A DNA stretch of 64,000 nucleotides from Microthrixaceae bacterium (GCA_027493675.1 JAOSKI010000045.1:87900-151899); one strand, 5' to 3'; shown: positions 51,555-61,455, counted from the first letter of the stretch. Notes: generated from the sequence alone by a model not told the origin. Program-made: numbers and translations.

Positions 51555-52493
51555 TCAGGGAAGGTGGGCGATCGCGTCGTCGAAGACCCGGAACAGCGTG
51601 GGTCCTGTCTTCTCCGAGCGGCTCAGCACCCCGAGGCGCCGGCACTTCGCGAGGATCTCGCGTGCCTCACGGCCCGGCCACGGGCGGGGGAGCAGTTCGG
51701 GCGGCAGCAGGGGATCGCGATCGAAGCAGTCGTTGAAGCGGATCGCGATGCGCAGTGCTCCGGGAAGGAAGTCCTGCTCGGAGAGCTGTTCGCCTCGATC
51801 GCGCATCTCTTCGAGGCGCCTCGGTACCTCCTTGAAGGCGTCGATGAAGCCCTGGTAGCGGGCTGCGACGCCATCGGTGTCCCACAGGGATGCCGCGACC
51901 ACGCGGGGGTCGATGGCGGTCTGGTGGTTCAGGTCCTCGGTGCTCCAGGTGCTCACATGCCCGGTGATGCCGAGGCGTCGTGCATCCGCGAGCACTTCGT
52001 CCTCCCACCGGTGCGGTGAGGTGTAGAGGCCGGGCTGGACCTGGGCGCCACCCAGGTCGAGCAGGTGGTCGCGGAATCGGTCTCGTGCCCCGCGTCGGGA
52101 CTCGGGGATCGCGAACGCCACCATGTGCCAGAAGCGGTCCCAGCCGCGTCCTGCCGCATCCTGGGCGTACGCGAGAAGGTGGCGTTGGTGGGCGACTTCC
52201 AGTGCGGCGAGTCCTTCGTCGGTCGCGGTGAACACCACATGGCGTCCCTCTCCGCTGCGCCCGAACAGCCCTTCGCTGATGAGTCGTCTCGTGCAGGACC
52301 GGACCGTCTCGAGCGGAACGCCGCACTCGGCCGCCACGTGGTAGAGCTCGGAGCCCATCACCCGGCCGTTCGTGTGTGCGAGCCCGAACACCATCATCCG
52401 GGTTGTCACCCCACCGTCGGTGGTGTCGACGATCGGCCCGAGGGCGCTCTCTGCCGTCCGGTCGGTCGAAGCGTCAACGGTCGTGTCAGCCAC
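51555..52493 (-). CDS. PaaX-family transcriptional regulator
   Basis: Winged-helix regulator. The DNA-binding part spans TRMMVFGLAHTNGRVMGSEL and VPLETVRSCTRRLISEGLFG; the central PaaX-type region follows (WHMVAFAIPESRRGARDRFR) and GGAQVQPGLYTSPHRWEDEV. Start GTG 52493 chosen; an upstream in-frame start at 52580 would translate the direct repeats. Members respond to phenylacetyl-CoA or related CoA esters. No catabolic target operon is visible here. Intact. Confidence 0.85.
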   Translation of the reverse strand: MADTTVDASTDRTAESALGPIVDTTDGGVTTRMMVFGLAHTNGRVMGSELYHVAAECGVPLETVRSCTRRLISEGLFGRSGEGRHVVFTATDEGLAALEVAHQRHLLAYAQDAAGRGWDRFWHMVAFAIPESRRGARDRFRDHLLDLGGAQVQPGLYTSPHRWEDEVLADARRLGITGHVSTWSTEDLNHQTAIDPRVVAASLWDTDGVAARYQGFIDAFKEVPRRLEEMRDRGEQLSEQDFLPGALRIAIRFNDCFDRDPLLPPELLPRPWPGREAREILAKCRRLGVLSRSEKTGPTLFRVFDDAIAHLP

Positions 52494-52519
52494 GACCGAA
52501 TGATCCCGCCCGGGAGTCG

Positions 52520-52579
52520 CCGGAGTCAAAGGGGGTACCCGAGTCAGAGTGGTGCCGGAGTCAAAGGGGGCCCGAGTCA
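52520..52579. repeat. Direct repeat upstream of the PaaX-type gene
   Basis: CCGGAGTCAAAGGGGG followed by CCCGAGTCA is present twice (52520-52546 and 52555-52579), with only TA separating the parts in copy 1. It lies between divergent genes and may be the regulator's operator. Confidence 0.7.
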
Positions 52580-52680
52580 ATGCGGGGAGGACCTACCGGC
52601 GTCGCACCGTGTGCCTACTGGCTACGGTTGGTGACGGCTCACGGTCCCGGCGCATGGGGCCAAATGGAGGAACCAGGTTC

Positions 52681-53526
52681 ATGACGATCATCGACAGGGT
52701 GAAGTCCTACAAGCCCCGGCGCACCGAATGCGTGCTGTTCGCACGGCCACTGCCCTTGATAGCCGACGAGTACCCCGATCCCGGTGAGGACTACTCGTTC
52801 AAGGCGGTGTTCGATCCCGATGACAGGCACTTGCGTGCGCTGGAGGGAGACGAGCGATGTGAGTTGATGAAGCCGTTCTTCGCGAAGGGTGGGTTCGCGA
52901 TGCTGGCGATCCATCTCCCGACCGACCAGGCCGTTTCGAAGATGTGGTTGCTGACGTTCACTCCCAGCCCCGCGGATGCCAAGCGGGGTCTCCTGCCGAT
53001 CAAGTTGGCCCGCGACGAGTGCTTCATCCTCGACATCTGGACGCACCCCGACTTCCGTCGTCAGGCGGTTTCGTTCACGGTCGCCTACGAGATGGGTCGT
53101 GTGGTGGACCACCTGTTCCCCGAGAAGCGGTGGGTCTACGGGTACGCCCACAAGGACAACGAGGCTTCCCGCAACCTGATGACGCTGCTCTACGGGATGT
53201 GGCCGGTACAGGAGTTCACCGAGATCGAGATCGGGAGGTTCTGGGTGACCTTGGAGCCGGGCTCCGACGACCCCGAGTTTGGTCCGTTCTCCAAGGAGGG
53301 TCGTCACGCGGGTTCGGGATTGCAGGTGCCCGGCCGGCCGCGTGCGGGTGACCTGTACCGCGACTACCACCATCCCAAGGGTTTCGCGAAGGCCAAGTTG
53401 GACGCCGAGATCGTGAACTGGCTGACTCCTGGGCCTGACTGGTTCGACAACGACCATCCCCTCGATGCCAACGGTGACCCGGCCACCCCCGAGACGTTGC
53501 CCCGGGATCTGTCGGACCCCGCCTGA
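52681..53526 (+). CDS. GNAT-like acetyltransferase or acyl-transferase-like protein
   Basis: Intact, 281 residues from ATG 52681 with a GGAGGA ribosome site 10 bases before. The middle resembles GNAT enzymes: ECFILDIWTHPDFRRQAVSF as the strand-turn-helix, GYAHKDNEASRNLMTLLYGM as the acyl-CoA acceptor region. The C-terminal third (FGPFSKEGRHAGSGLQVPGR) is not in the GNAT core. Substrate unknown; assignment moderate. Confidence 0.55.
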   Translation: MTIIDRVKSYKPRRTECVLFARPLPLIADEYPDPGEDYSFKAVFDPDDRHLRALEGDERCELMKPFFAKGGFAMLAIHLPTDQAVSKMWLLTFTPSPADAKRGLLPIKLARDECFILDIWTHPDFRRQAVSFTVAYEMGRVVDHLFPEKRWVYGYAHKDNEASRNLMTLLYGMWPVQEFTEIEIGRFWVTLEPGSDDPEFGPFSKEGRHAGSGLQVPGRPRAGDLYRDYHHPKGFAKAKLDAEIVNWLTPGPDWFDNDHPLDANGDPATPETLPRDLSDPA

Positions 53527-53648
53527 GGGACCGGCGCCGGCGTCCGGGCCTGCTCGGGTCGGACACGACGAGTCTGATCAGACCTGTGAGACCTTGCCCG
53601 ACGCTTCGGTGGGCCAGGTGCGTGGATCTGCGCGTCAGGCTCGGCGAG

Positions 53649-54417
53649 TCAGCCCAGGTGCAGGCCGCACTCGGTCTTCTCGCGACCCGCCCAGCGCCCT
53701 GAGCGGGGGTCGGCACCCTCGGCCACTGCCTGGGTGCAGGGCATGCAGCCGATCGACGGGTACCCCCGCAGCGTGAGGGGGTTCACCGGCACGTCGTGCT
53801 CGGCGATGTAGGCCGCCACGTCGGCGGCACTCCAGTTGGCCAGCGGGTTCACCTTGATGAGCCCGCGCAGGTCGCGTCCCACGACGGGCGCGTCGGCCCG
53901 GCTCGGGGATTCGTCACGGCGCAGCCCCCGACATCCATGCCGCCTTACCGGCCAGGGCCCGGTCGAGTTGGCCGACCTTCACCGCCGAACAGCAGTTCTC
54001 CGGGTCCTTCTCCCAGAGGGCCTCGTCGTGGTGGGGGACGGTCATCATCTTGAGGTTCAGTCCGTAGCGGCGTCGTACCAGCTCCACGGTCTCGAGCGTC
54101 TCGGGGAAGTGGTAGCCGGTGTCGATGAAGACGACCTCGATCGCGGTGCCACCTTTGTGGCCAGGTCGATGAGCACGGCGTCGGTCATCGACGCCGCAAG
54201 CGCCAGGGCGGGACCGAAGCTCTCCGCAGCCCACGCGATGATCTCCCGAGGCCGATGTGGTCTCGAATTCCCGATCCAGGCCGTGGAGTTCCGCGTCGGA
54301 GAACGTGCGGGGCTGGAACAGGCCCGGTGCCGGCTCAAGTGGTGCGGGTGCCTGCTGTCGAGGTGGTGCGGGCACCCGGTTCTGGAGATCCAACAGGTTG
54401 CTGACCTCGGCACTCAT
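53649..54417 (-). CDS. cysH: Adenylyl-sulfate (APS) reductase CysH (frameshifted)
   Basis: Reduces activated sulfate to sulfite. Conserved parts: IDTGYHFPETLETVELV, ENCCSAVKVGQLDRAL, LIKVNPLANWSAADVAAYI, GYPSIGCMPCTQAV and the C-terminal redox KTECGLHLG. The Cys-Cys plus Cys-x2-Cys set indicates the iron-sulfur APS-reductase type. Shifts near 54248, 54155 and 53925. ATG 54417 overlaps the sir stop (ATGA), so sulfite made here passes to the upstream gene product. Confidence 0.93.
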
Positions 54418-56213
54418 GATGCGCACTCCGATTCACCCAACTCGACTTCGTACGGACCGGTCTCACCGAAATCGGTGTAGAAGTCGGCGTTCTCCTCGGG
54501 TGTGGGGAACACGTCGAGGTCGGAGAGCTCCGCCGTCAGCGCCTCGACGCCGCCGGAGCGCTCCAACCACCTGCCGAAGGCCTCCCCGTATTCACGTTCG
54601 GAGGCATACCGGCCGACGACCCGTACCACGGCCTCTGGTGCGGCCTTGGCGGGCAGGCGGAGCGCCTTGCGCCCGAACTCGGCTTGTTCGTTGCCGACGT
54701 AGCCTCCGAGGAGCATCTGGTAACCGGGCGCCGGCCGGCCGTGTGCACGCCGCTCGGCGCCGAAGAACCCGATGTCGGCTACGTGGTGCTGGCCACATGA
54801 GTTGGTGCAACCCGAGATGTTCGTCCGCACGCCGTCGACCTCGGCCAGGCCGGCTGCCTCCAGGGCCTCGCCGATGGCGGAGGCGAGCCCCCGGCTCTGG
54901 GTGACCGCGAGGTTGCACGTGTCCGCTCCGGGGCACGCGACGACGTCACGGGCGAGCTCTGCGCCCGGTTGCGCCATGCCGAGGGCGTCCAGACGGTCGA
55001 AGACGACCGTGAGCTGGTCCTCGCTCAGGTCACGGAGCACGAAGTTCTGGCGGTTGGTGATCCGGATCGTCGAATCGGTCTCTCGTACGAGTGCCGCGAG
55101 GCCCCTGAACTGCGCCGCTGTGACGTCGCCCAGGCGACTCCAGGCGACCGCCGAGACGGTTCCGTTGGCGACACCACGCACCACGTTCGCCTCGCACCAG
55201 CGCGCATAGGCGCTGGTGCCGTTCAGGGACACGGCCACGCCCTGTCCGATCGCCGTGCGTGGGCCGGTGCCGGACCCGGCAGGGGAGTCACCTGCCAGGA
55301 GGACCTGCCGTGGGATGCCCCCGGGCCAGGTCGCGGAAGCGAGCAGGAACCTCCTGGAGGCAAGGATGCGGGACTGCACCTCCTCGAAGCCCAGCTCGTC
55401 GACGAGCCACTTCATGCGGGCACGGAGCTTGTTGTTCCGGTTTCCGGCCTGTTCGAAGACGCGCACGCAGGCTTCGATGGTCGGAAGGAGCTCTTCCCGT
55501 GTGGTGAAGTCCTCGATCGCCTGGGCGGCATGGGGGTTCGCCCCCAGCCCGCCGGCCACGAACACCCGGAATCCGGCTTCGGTCCTACCGTCGTCGGTGA
55601 CTCGGTTGACGGCGATGATCCCGACGTCGTTGAACATCGCCTGACCGCAGTCTGTCACGCAGCCCGAGAAGTTGATCTTGAACTTGCGAGGAAGCCGCGC
55701 GGAGATGGGGTTGCGGAGGAAGTGCCTGAAGGTGGCCTCGGCCCACGGTTGGATGTCGAGCACCTCATGGGGGCAGGCGCCTGCGAGGTGGCAGCCCATG
55801 ACGTTGCGGACCGTGTCCGAGCATGCCTCCCGACTGGTCATCCCCACAGCGGCGAGGTCCCACAGCGCCGATGGGATCTCCTCGAGTTGCACGTAGTGGA
55901 ACTGAACGTTCTGCCGGGTGGTCAGGTGACCCCAACCTCGGCTGTAACGCTCCGAGATGTCCGCGAGCCGATCGAGCTGTTGTGGGGTGATCGCTCCGTA
56001 GGGTGCCTTCACGCGCAACATCTGGTTGTGTCCACCCTGGCGTTGCCCGTACACACCGTTGGCGAGGCGGAAGACCTTGAACACGTCCTCGTCGATCTCG
56101 CCGCCGAGGTGTCTTGCCAGCATGACCTCGAACTTGCGGATGTCAGCGACGATGTCCGGGTCGATCGAGTCGATGTCCACGGTGCCGTGGGTGTCGATTT
56201 CGATGGTGGTCAC
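54414..56213 (-). CDS. sir: Sulfite reductase (siroheme, nitrite/sulfite reductase family)
   Basis: Intact, 599 residues from GTG 56213 with a GAGAGGA ribosome site. Two ferredoxin-like repeats and the siroheme/[4Fe-4S] ligands CPGADTCNLAVTQSRG and SGCTNSCGQHHVAD. Also VFRLANGVYGQRQGGHNQML and INFSGCVTDCGQAM. It could reduce nitrite, but coupling with cysH argues for sulfite. Upstream repeats suggest regulation. Confidence 0.93.
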   Translation of the reverse strand: MTTIEIDTHGTVDIDSIDPDIVADIRKFEVMLARHLGGEIDEDVFKVFRLANGVYGQRQGGHNQMLRVKAPYGAITPQQLDRLADISERYSRGWGHLTTRQNVQFHYVQLEEIPSALWDLAAVGMTSREACSDTVRNVMGCHLAGACPHEVLDIQPWAEATFRHFLRNPISARLPRKFKINFSGCVTDCGQAMFNDVGIIAVNRVTDDGRTEAGFRVFVAGGLGANPHAAQAIEDFTTREELLPTIEACVRVFEQAGNRNNKLRARMKWLVDELGFEEVQSRILASRRFLLASATWPGGIPRQVLLAGDSPAGSGTGPRTAIGQGVAVSLNGTSAYARWCEANVVRGVANGTVSAVAWSRLGDVTAAQFRGLAALVRETDSTIRITNRQNFVLRDLSEDQLTVVFDRLDALGMAQPGAELARDVVACPGADTCNLAVTQSRGLASAIGEALEAAGLAEVDGVRTNISGCTNSCGQHHVADIGFFGAERRAHGRPAPGYQMLLGGYVGNEQAEFGRKALRLPAKAAPEAVVRVVGRYASEREYGEAFGRWLERSGGVEALTAELSDLDVFPTPEENADFYTDFGETGPYEVELGESECAS

Positions 56214-56273
56214 ACGGGTCCTCTCAGGTGCGGGATTCGGAGGGAAGGAGTCGGTGAAGGAAACATGAGTAAT

Positions 56274-56310
56274 CCGACTGGTTTGGTCATGTTTAGCGAA
56301 AGCCGACTGG
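56274..56310 (-). promoter_or_regulatory. Paired CCAGTCGG operator-like sites upstream of sir
   Basis: CCGACTGG occurs at 56274-56281 and 56303-56310 in the same orientation, 29 bases start to start. The second lies inside the promoter spacer. A sulfur-responsive regulator is a reasonable guess. Confidence 0.55.
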
Positions 56311-56319
56311 ATCAGTCAA
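56290..56319 (-). promoter_or_regulatory. Promoter of the sir-cysH operon
   Basis: On the reverse strand TTGACT (56319-56314) and TAAACA (56295-56290) are separated by 18 bases, close to sigma-A consensus, about 75 bases upstream of the sir start. Confidence 0.6.
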
Positions 56320-56425
56320 GAATTTCCGGTCGGGACGGGCGCCGGAGGACACCCGGACAGCGCACGCCGTCGTGTCAGTGGTGGCGTGCCGACCGCGACG
56401 TCACCCTGAGAGCGACCCGGGAGGC

Positions 56426-57785
56426 TCAGTCGTCGCGAAGGAGCTCGGCCACTCTGAATGCGAGCTCGACGCTCTGGCGCCCGTTGAGGCGGGGGTCGCA
56501 CATCGTCTCGTAGCGCAGGCCGAGCTCGTCGTCGAGCAGGTCCTGGGCTCCGCCAAGGCACTCGGTGACGTCGTCGCCGGTCAACTCCACGTGGACCCCG
56601 CCGGGCCAGGTGCCTTCGGCACGGTGGGCGGCGAAGAACCCCGCGATCTCAGCCAGGATCGCGTCGAAGTGACGCGTCTTGCGTCCCGAGGGTGCGGTGA
56701 AGGTGTTGCCGTGCATCGGATCGCATGCCCAGACCACAGGGTGGCGGCCGTCGCGGGTGGCGCGCAGCAGAGGCGGCAGGATCTCCTGCACCGAGTCAGC
56801 TCCCATACGTGCGATCAGGGTGAGGCGACCAGGCACCCTCTGCGGGTTCAGCACCTCGCAGAGCTCCAGCACCTCGTCGGTGGTCGCCGTCGGTCCGATC
56901 TTGCATCCGATCGGGTTCGCTATGCCGCGGAAGAACTCCACATGGGCGTCCTCGATACCTCGGGTGCGTTCACCGATCCAGACCATGTGCGCCGAGCAGT
57001 CGTACCAGTCGCCGGTGAGGGAATCCTCGCGGGTGAGCGCCTCCTCGTAGCCCAGCACGAGTGCTTCGTGGCTGGTGAAGAAGTCCACTTCGTGGAGCCC
57101 TGGCACGGTCGACGGTTCGATGCCACACGCCTTCATGAAGCGCATCGCACGGTCGATCTCGTCGGCAAGGCGCTCGTAGCGGCGTCCTTCGGGGCTGTTG
57201 GCCACGAACTCCTGGTTCCACTGGTGGACCCTCGTCAGGTCTGCGAATCCCCCCTTTGTGAAGGCACGCAGGAGGTTGAGCGTGGAGGCCGACTGGTTGT
57301 AGGCGTGCAACAGCCGCTGCGGGTCGGGAACCCGGGCGTCGGCCGCGAAGCCGATGTCGTTGACCATGTGCCCGCGGAAGCTCGGCAACTCGACCTCGCC
57401 GACCGCTTCGGTGGGCGACGAGCGGGGCTTCGCGAACTGGCCGGCGATGCGGCCCCACCTTCACCGCCGGAACACCTGCGGAGTAGGTCAGCACCGCCGC
57501 CATCTGCAGGATCACCTTGAGGCGCTCGCGGATCGAGTCGGCGGAGAACGCTTCGAACGACTCCGCGCAGTCACCGGCCTGCAACAGGAACGCCTCTCCC
57601 TCGCTGACGCGTCCGAGTTGGTGTGTCAGCTCGCGGGCCTCGCCGGCGAACACGAGCGGCGGGACCCCCGAGAGGGTCTTCAATGCCGAGTCGAGCTCGG
57701 CGTCATCGGGCCAGTCAGGCTGCTGCAGTGCTCTGCGGGAACGCCACGAGTCCGGGGTCCAGGCAGGGCGGTCGGTGGTGCTCAT
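56426..57785 (-). CDS. Class II 3-deoxy-7-phosphoheptulonate (DAHP) synthase (frameshifted)
   Basis: First step of aromatic amino-acid synthesis. Class II features: LQAGDCAESFEAFSADSIRE, SFRGHMVNDIGFAADARVPD, the substrate site GLHEVDFFTSHEALVLGYEE, DCSAHMVWIGERTR and the metal segment VVWACDPMHGNT. One shift near 57455. About 455 residues, as in plant and actinobacterial enzymes. Stands alone, without other shikimate genes. Confidence 0.95.
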
Positions 57786-57892
57786 CGCCTACAAGGCTAC
57801 AAGTGCTGCCTCATGGGCCTGAAAGCGGTTCCGAGCGGCTCGCTCGAGTGCCCGTTGCTGCGAGGTGTGGGCGAACGAGGCGTCAGTACTGG

Positions 57893-58715
57893 CCGGCGGG
57901 GCTGAGCGCGGTGTCCCTCACCGAGTTGACTGCCCGCTTGACGAGCCGGCGGGCGGCCTCGGCTGTGACGCCGAGCTCCTCACCCACCTCGCGGTAGCTG
58001 CGGCGACGGCCGTCGACGAGTCCGAACCGCTGTTCGATGGCGGTGCGGGCCCGCTGGTCGAGGATGTCGAGCAGGCCGTGGAGCCACTCCTCGGCTTCGG
58101 CGTCGAGGAGCAGCGATTCGGGGGCCCGGCTTGGAATCCGCGATCAGGTCCACCAGCTCGTTGGAGTCGTCGTCACCGACAGTGCGATCCAGCGACGTCG
58201 GTGTGGTCAGTCGGTGCAGGAGTGCGTGCTCGTGGTCCAGGTCATCGCCGTCACCGGAGACCTGCCGGAGGGCGGAGCGCAGCGAGGCCGAGCGGTCACC
58301 GGGCAGGCGCACCAGGGATGCCTTCTGGTCGAGTGCCCGGCCGATCGATTGGCGTATCCAGAACGTGGCGTAGGTGGAGAACTTGAAGCCCTTGCGCCAG
58401 TCGAACTTGTCCACCGCGTGCTCGAGTCCGAGATTGCCCTCCTGGACCAGGTCGAGCAGCTCCATTCCCGGAGGGAGCGGGTACCGTCGGGCGACGCTCA
58501 CCACCAGGCGCAGGTTGGCCCGGATGAAGCGGTCCTTGGCGGCTGCTCCGTTCGCGATGGCACGGTCCAGTTGGCGGCTCCGCTCACCCGGCGTCCTTGC
58601 GGCGACGGGCCTCGGCGCCGTCCTCGATCGCCTGCGCCAGCGTCCGCTCATCATCCGCGTCGAGGAGTGGTACAGCGCCTATCTCGTTCAGGTACATACC
58701 CACCGAATCGCTCAT
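57893..58715 (-). CDS. RNA polymerase sigma factor, sigma-70 family (frameshifted)
   Basis: Primary-like sigma of group 2 or 3. Starts MSDSVGMYLNEIGAVPLLDA, region 2 RLVVSVARRYPLPPGMELLD and FKFSTYATFWIRQSIGRALD, region 4 RTAIEQRFGLVDGRRRSYRE with EELGVTAEAARRLVKRA. Region 1.1 is absent. Shifts near 58590 and 58130. ATG 58715 has a GGAAGG ribosome site. About 272 residues, shorter than RpoD, so likely an alternative sigma. Confidence 0.88.
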
Positions 58716-58844
58716 CTGACTGCCTTCCAACTCGAATCCGCATCTGCGGTCCGGGTGCATCACCCGGCAAGGTCAGATATCGGTCGGTTCGCAACCGAGT
58801 TGAGGACTCCGCGTCCTGGAGGGCCGATCGACCCATCGACCCGG

Positions 58845-58850
58845 TACCGT
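58845..58850 (+). promoter_or_regulatory. Predicted -10 box of nadD (leaderless)
   Basis: TACCGT ends six bases before GTG 58857. Confidence 0.5.
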
Positions 58851-58856
58851 GGACAG

Positions 58857-59522
58857 GTGGCGACCGACCTAGGACACGGGTGCAACCAGGCATCGCCACC
58901 CGCGAGGATCGGCATCCTGGGTGGGACCTTCGACCCTCCTCACATCGGCCACCTGGTGATGGCGACATCGGTGCGGGAGGCACTGGGGCTTGATGTCGTG
59001 ATCCTCATGGTCGCCGGAGATCCATGGCAGAAGACGGCGGCCGAGGGCGTGTCGCCTGCCTCGGACCGCCTGGCCATGACCCAAGCGGCTGCGCAGGGAG
59101 TGGAGGGTCTGGAGGTCTCCGATGCCGAAGTCCGTCGTGGCGGGCCCACCTATACCGTGGAGACCCTCGAAGCACTCAGCCGTCAACACCCGGGTGCCGA
59201 GCTCTTCTGGATCCTCGGTGCCGATGCGGCTCGGGGGCTCGACACCTGGCACCGCCACGAGGACCTCATGTCGCTGTGCACGATCGTCGTGGTCGACCGG
59301 CCGGGTGCGCTGATGGAGGTGCCCGAGGGCATCCACGTCTCCTTCGTGGAATCGCCCCGGCTTGAGGTGTCCTCCACCGAGTTGCGGGCACGTGCAGCCG
59401 CAGGTCGGTCGCTCGACTTCCTGGTGCCCCCGGGCGCCATCTCCGTCATCCGGCAGCGGGGCCTCTACGCTGGGGACGATGATGGTCACCGAAGGAGAGG
59501 CGCATCAGACGCGCGCCGATGA
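58857..59522 (+). CDS. nadD: Nicotinate-nucleotide adenylyltransferase
   Basis: NAD synthesis. N-terminal nucleotidyltransferase motif GILGGTFDPPHIGHLVMA (HxGH type) and C-terminal VESPRLEVSSTELRARAAAG (SSTxxR). GTG 58857 follows a -10 hexamer. The final 20 residues (GDDDGHRRRGASDARR) overlap the next gene and look non-coding, so the natural stop may be nearer 59480. Standard neighbour of rsfS. Confidence 0.93.
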   Translation: MATDLGHGCNQASPPARIGILGGTFDPPHIGHLVMATSVREALGLDVVILMVAGDPWQKTAAEGVSPASDRLAMTQAAAQGVEGLEVSDAEVRRGGPTYTVETLEALSRQHPGAELFWILGADAARGLDTWHRHEDLMSLCTIVVVDRPGALMEVPEGIHVSFVESPRLEVSSTELRARAAAGRSLDFLVPPGAISVIRQRGLYAGDDDGHRRRGASDARR

Positions 59523-60836
59523 GCCAGGCTCTCGTGGGTCGGGCGCGGATCAGGACGGCACGGGTGGTCAGCAGCCCGCGGACAGGACTCGCGGCGTCGT
59601 TGCCGCCACGGGCGGCAGCCGTCGTTCGCAGGCGCCGGGTGGAGGCCCGCCAACGCCGGATCACCAGGGTGCAGGCCACCGCCACGACGGTGTTCTTCGT
59701 CGTTCTGCTGGTCGCACTTGTGTTCGTCGGGTATCAGGCGACGCTAGAAGGTCGGCGGGGGCACCGAGTCCCGCGTCGGCGATCCGGCTGCACCGGGGTA
59801 CGTTGCAGCTCCGATTCCGACGCCTGTCGATGCATACGTCGCGGTGGACCGCGAGGGGTGGTTACGCCTCGTCGGTGCTCGTGGTGCCGGATGGTTCGGG
59901 TGCGGGCGGCACGGTGGTGCCCATCGGACGCTGCTTGCGGTGGGCGATCCCGCTTCGACCGAGGAGGATCCGGTCACCTTCGTCCGTGACGTGTACGACA
60001 ACGAGGGGATCGAGGCCCTGCGTGACAAGCTCTCCTCGGCGCTGGGCTTTGCGATCGGGTCGGTGCGCGAGGTGCCCTACGACGCCCTGGGTGGAGCTCG
60101 CCGACGGGGAGCCCGTGACCGTCGAGAACCCCGACAACCTCATCATGCCCGGGGACGGCGAAGGAGCCGGAGAGGTGAGGTATCCCGCCGGCACGCTCAC
60201 CTTGCAGCCGGAGGACATCGCGGAGTTCCTGGCCTTCGAAGGCGCTGACGACCCGGCACCCAACCAGCAGTTGCGGCGTCTCGCAGGTGTGGGAGGAGCT
60301 CCTCGCGCGTGCGGACGGCCAGGCCCACGATGACCTGCCGGCTGGGAGTCCACCGACGGCGGAATCGCCTTCGTTCGGGGAGGCCGTCGACAACCTCGCG
60401 GCCGGTGAGGTGGCTTTCGATGCCGTTCCGCTGTACCGCCAACCGCTGCCGGGCAGCATCCTCGTGGTCGCGTGGATGCCTGATGCGAAGTACCTCGGTG
60501 ACTTCGTCGCCCGTGTGGTGCCGTTGCCGGTGTCACCCGAACCGGGTGTCCGAACGAGCGTGGCCGTCCTCAACGGGACCAAGGACCCTGACGCGGTGTC
60601 CTCCGCAGTGCCGAAGGTGGTATCGGCCGGGGGGTGAGGTGTCACTCGTCGGCAACGCGGACAGCTTCGATGTGGCTTCCACATCGGTGGAGTACCTGTA
60701 TCCCGACGCTCGCGAGGCGGCGGTTGCGATGGCAGATTCGATGGGTGTGACCGCCAAGCCGGGTTCGGCACCCGAGGACACCGATATGCAAGGCGTGTCG
60801 GTGAAGGTGGTGCTGGGATCGGACACCCAACAGTGA
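59479..60836 (+). CDS. LCP-family (LytR-CpsA-Psr) protein with LytR_C domain (frameshifted)
   Basis: Cell-wall glycopolymer attachment family. Basic cytoplasmic start, one membrane helix (TVFFVVLLVALVFVGYQA), then an LCP-like region with VTFVRDVYDNEGIEALRDKL and RYPAGTLTLQPEDIAEFLAF, and a C-terminal LytR_C domain (TSVAVLNGTKDPDAVSSAVP). Shifts near 59650, 59745, 60090, 60290 and 60635. The usual Arg-rich LCP catalytic motif is not clear in this corrupted copy. Common between nadD and rsfS. Confidence 0.75.
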
Positions 60837-60846
60837 GCCAACAGCG

Positions 60847-61227
60847 GTGACGGGGGTCGCGGTCGAGGGCGACCGTTGGTCCTCCAGGGATCTCGCGGTC
60901 GTGGCGGCGCGTGCGGCAGCCGAGAAGCTGGCAACCGATGTCGTGGTACTCGACGTGGGCGATGCGATCGGGATCTGCGAGCACTTCGTGGTGGCGTCCG
61001 CGGCGAGTGAGCGTCAGGTGAAAGCCGTGGTGGACTTCGTCGAGGAGGTCGTTCGTGAACGTATCGGGCGTTCTCCGGCGGCCGAGGAGGGCCGTGGGGC
61101 GCGGCGCTGGGTCGTGCTCGACTACGGCGATGTGGTCGTGCACGTGTTCCACGCCGACGAACGCGCGTACTACCGACTCGACCGGCTCTATGGCGACGTG
61201 CCGCGTACCGACTGGTCCGAGCCCTGA
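60847..61227 (+). CDS. rsfS: Ribosome silencing factor RsfS
   Basis: Intact, 126 residues. Binds L14 and blocks subunit joining in starvation. Motifs AAEKLATDVVVLDVGDAIGI, FVVASAASERQVKAVVDFVE and WVVLDYGDVVVHVFHADERA. GTG 60847 is ten bases after the LCP stop. Confidence 0.95.
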   Translation: MTGVAVEGDRWSSRDLAVVAARAAAEKLATDVVVLDVGDAIGICEHFVVASAASERQVKAVVDFVEEVVRERIGRSPAAEEGRGARRWVVLDYGDVVVHVFHADERAYYRLDRLYGDVPRTDWSEP

Positions 61228-61231
61228 GGCG

Positions 61232-61278
61232 AACTGAATGGCGTCAGCCACCGATACGGTGGCTGAGGCCATTCAGTT
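61232..61278. repeat. Long palindrome, family A copy 2
   Basis: Arms AACTGAATGGC..TCAGCCACC and GGTGGCTGA..GCCATTCAGTT around GATAC. Shares the core with 1412-1470. It is four bases past the rsfS stop and before the 3' end of tRNA-Ala, so it can terminate both. Confidence 0.7.
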
Positions 61279-61304
61279 GGCCGGGGTGGGGTTCTCGCAT
61301 CGAG

Positions 61305-61377
61305 TGGAGCCGATGGGAATCGAACCCACGACCTCTTCCATGCCATGGAAGCGCTCTCCCAACTGAGCTACGGCCCC
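61305..61377 (-). tRNA. tRNA-Ala (anticodon GGC)
   Basis: Reverse-strand acceptor GGGGCCG/CGGCTCC with discriminator A, anticodon stem CTTCC/GGAAG enclosing ATGGCAT (anticodon GGC), T-loop TTCGATT. Confidence 0.95.
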
Positions 61378-61455
61378 GAGAAGGGAGCCTGAACCCCATC
61401 GCGCAGCCACAGGCGACGGAACGCGTGCGGTTCCGGGGCGGCGACCGGCCATCGG

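Noticed and set aside
54414..56213. Nitrite reductase call for the siroheme enzyme
   Set aside because: The gene overlaps cysH and there is no nitrate or nitrite gene nearby, so sulfite is the better substrate.
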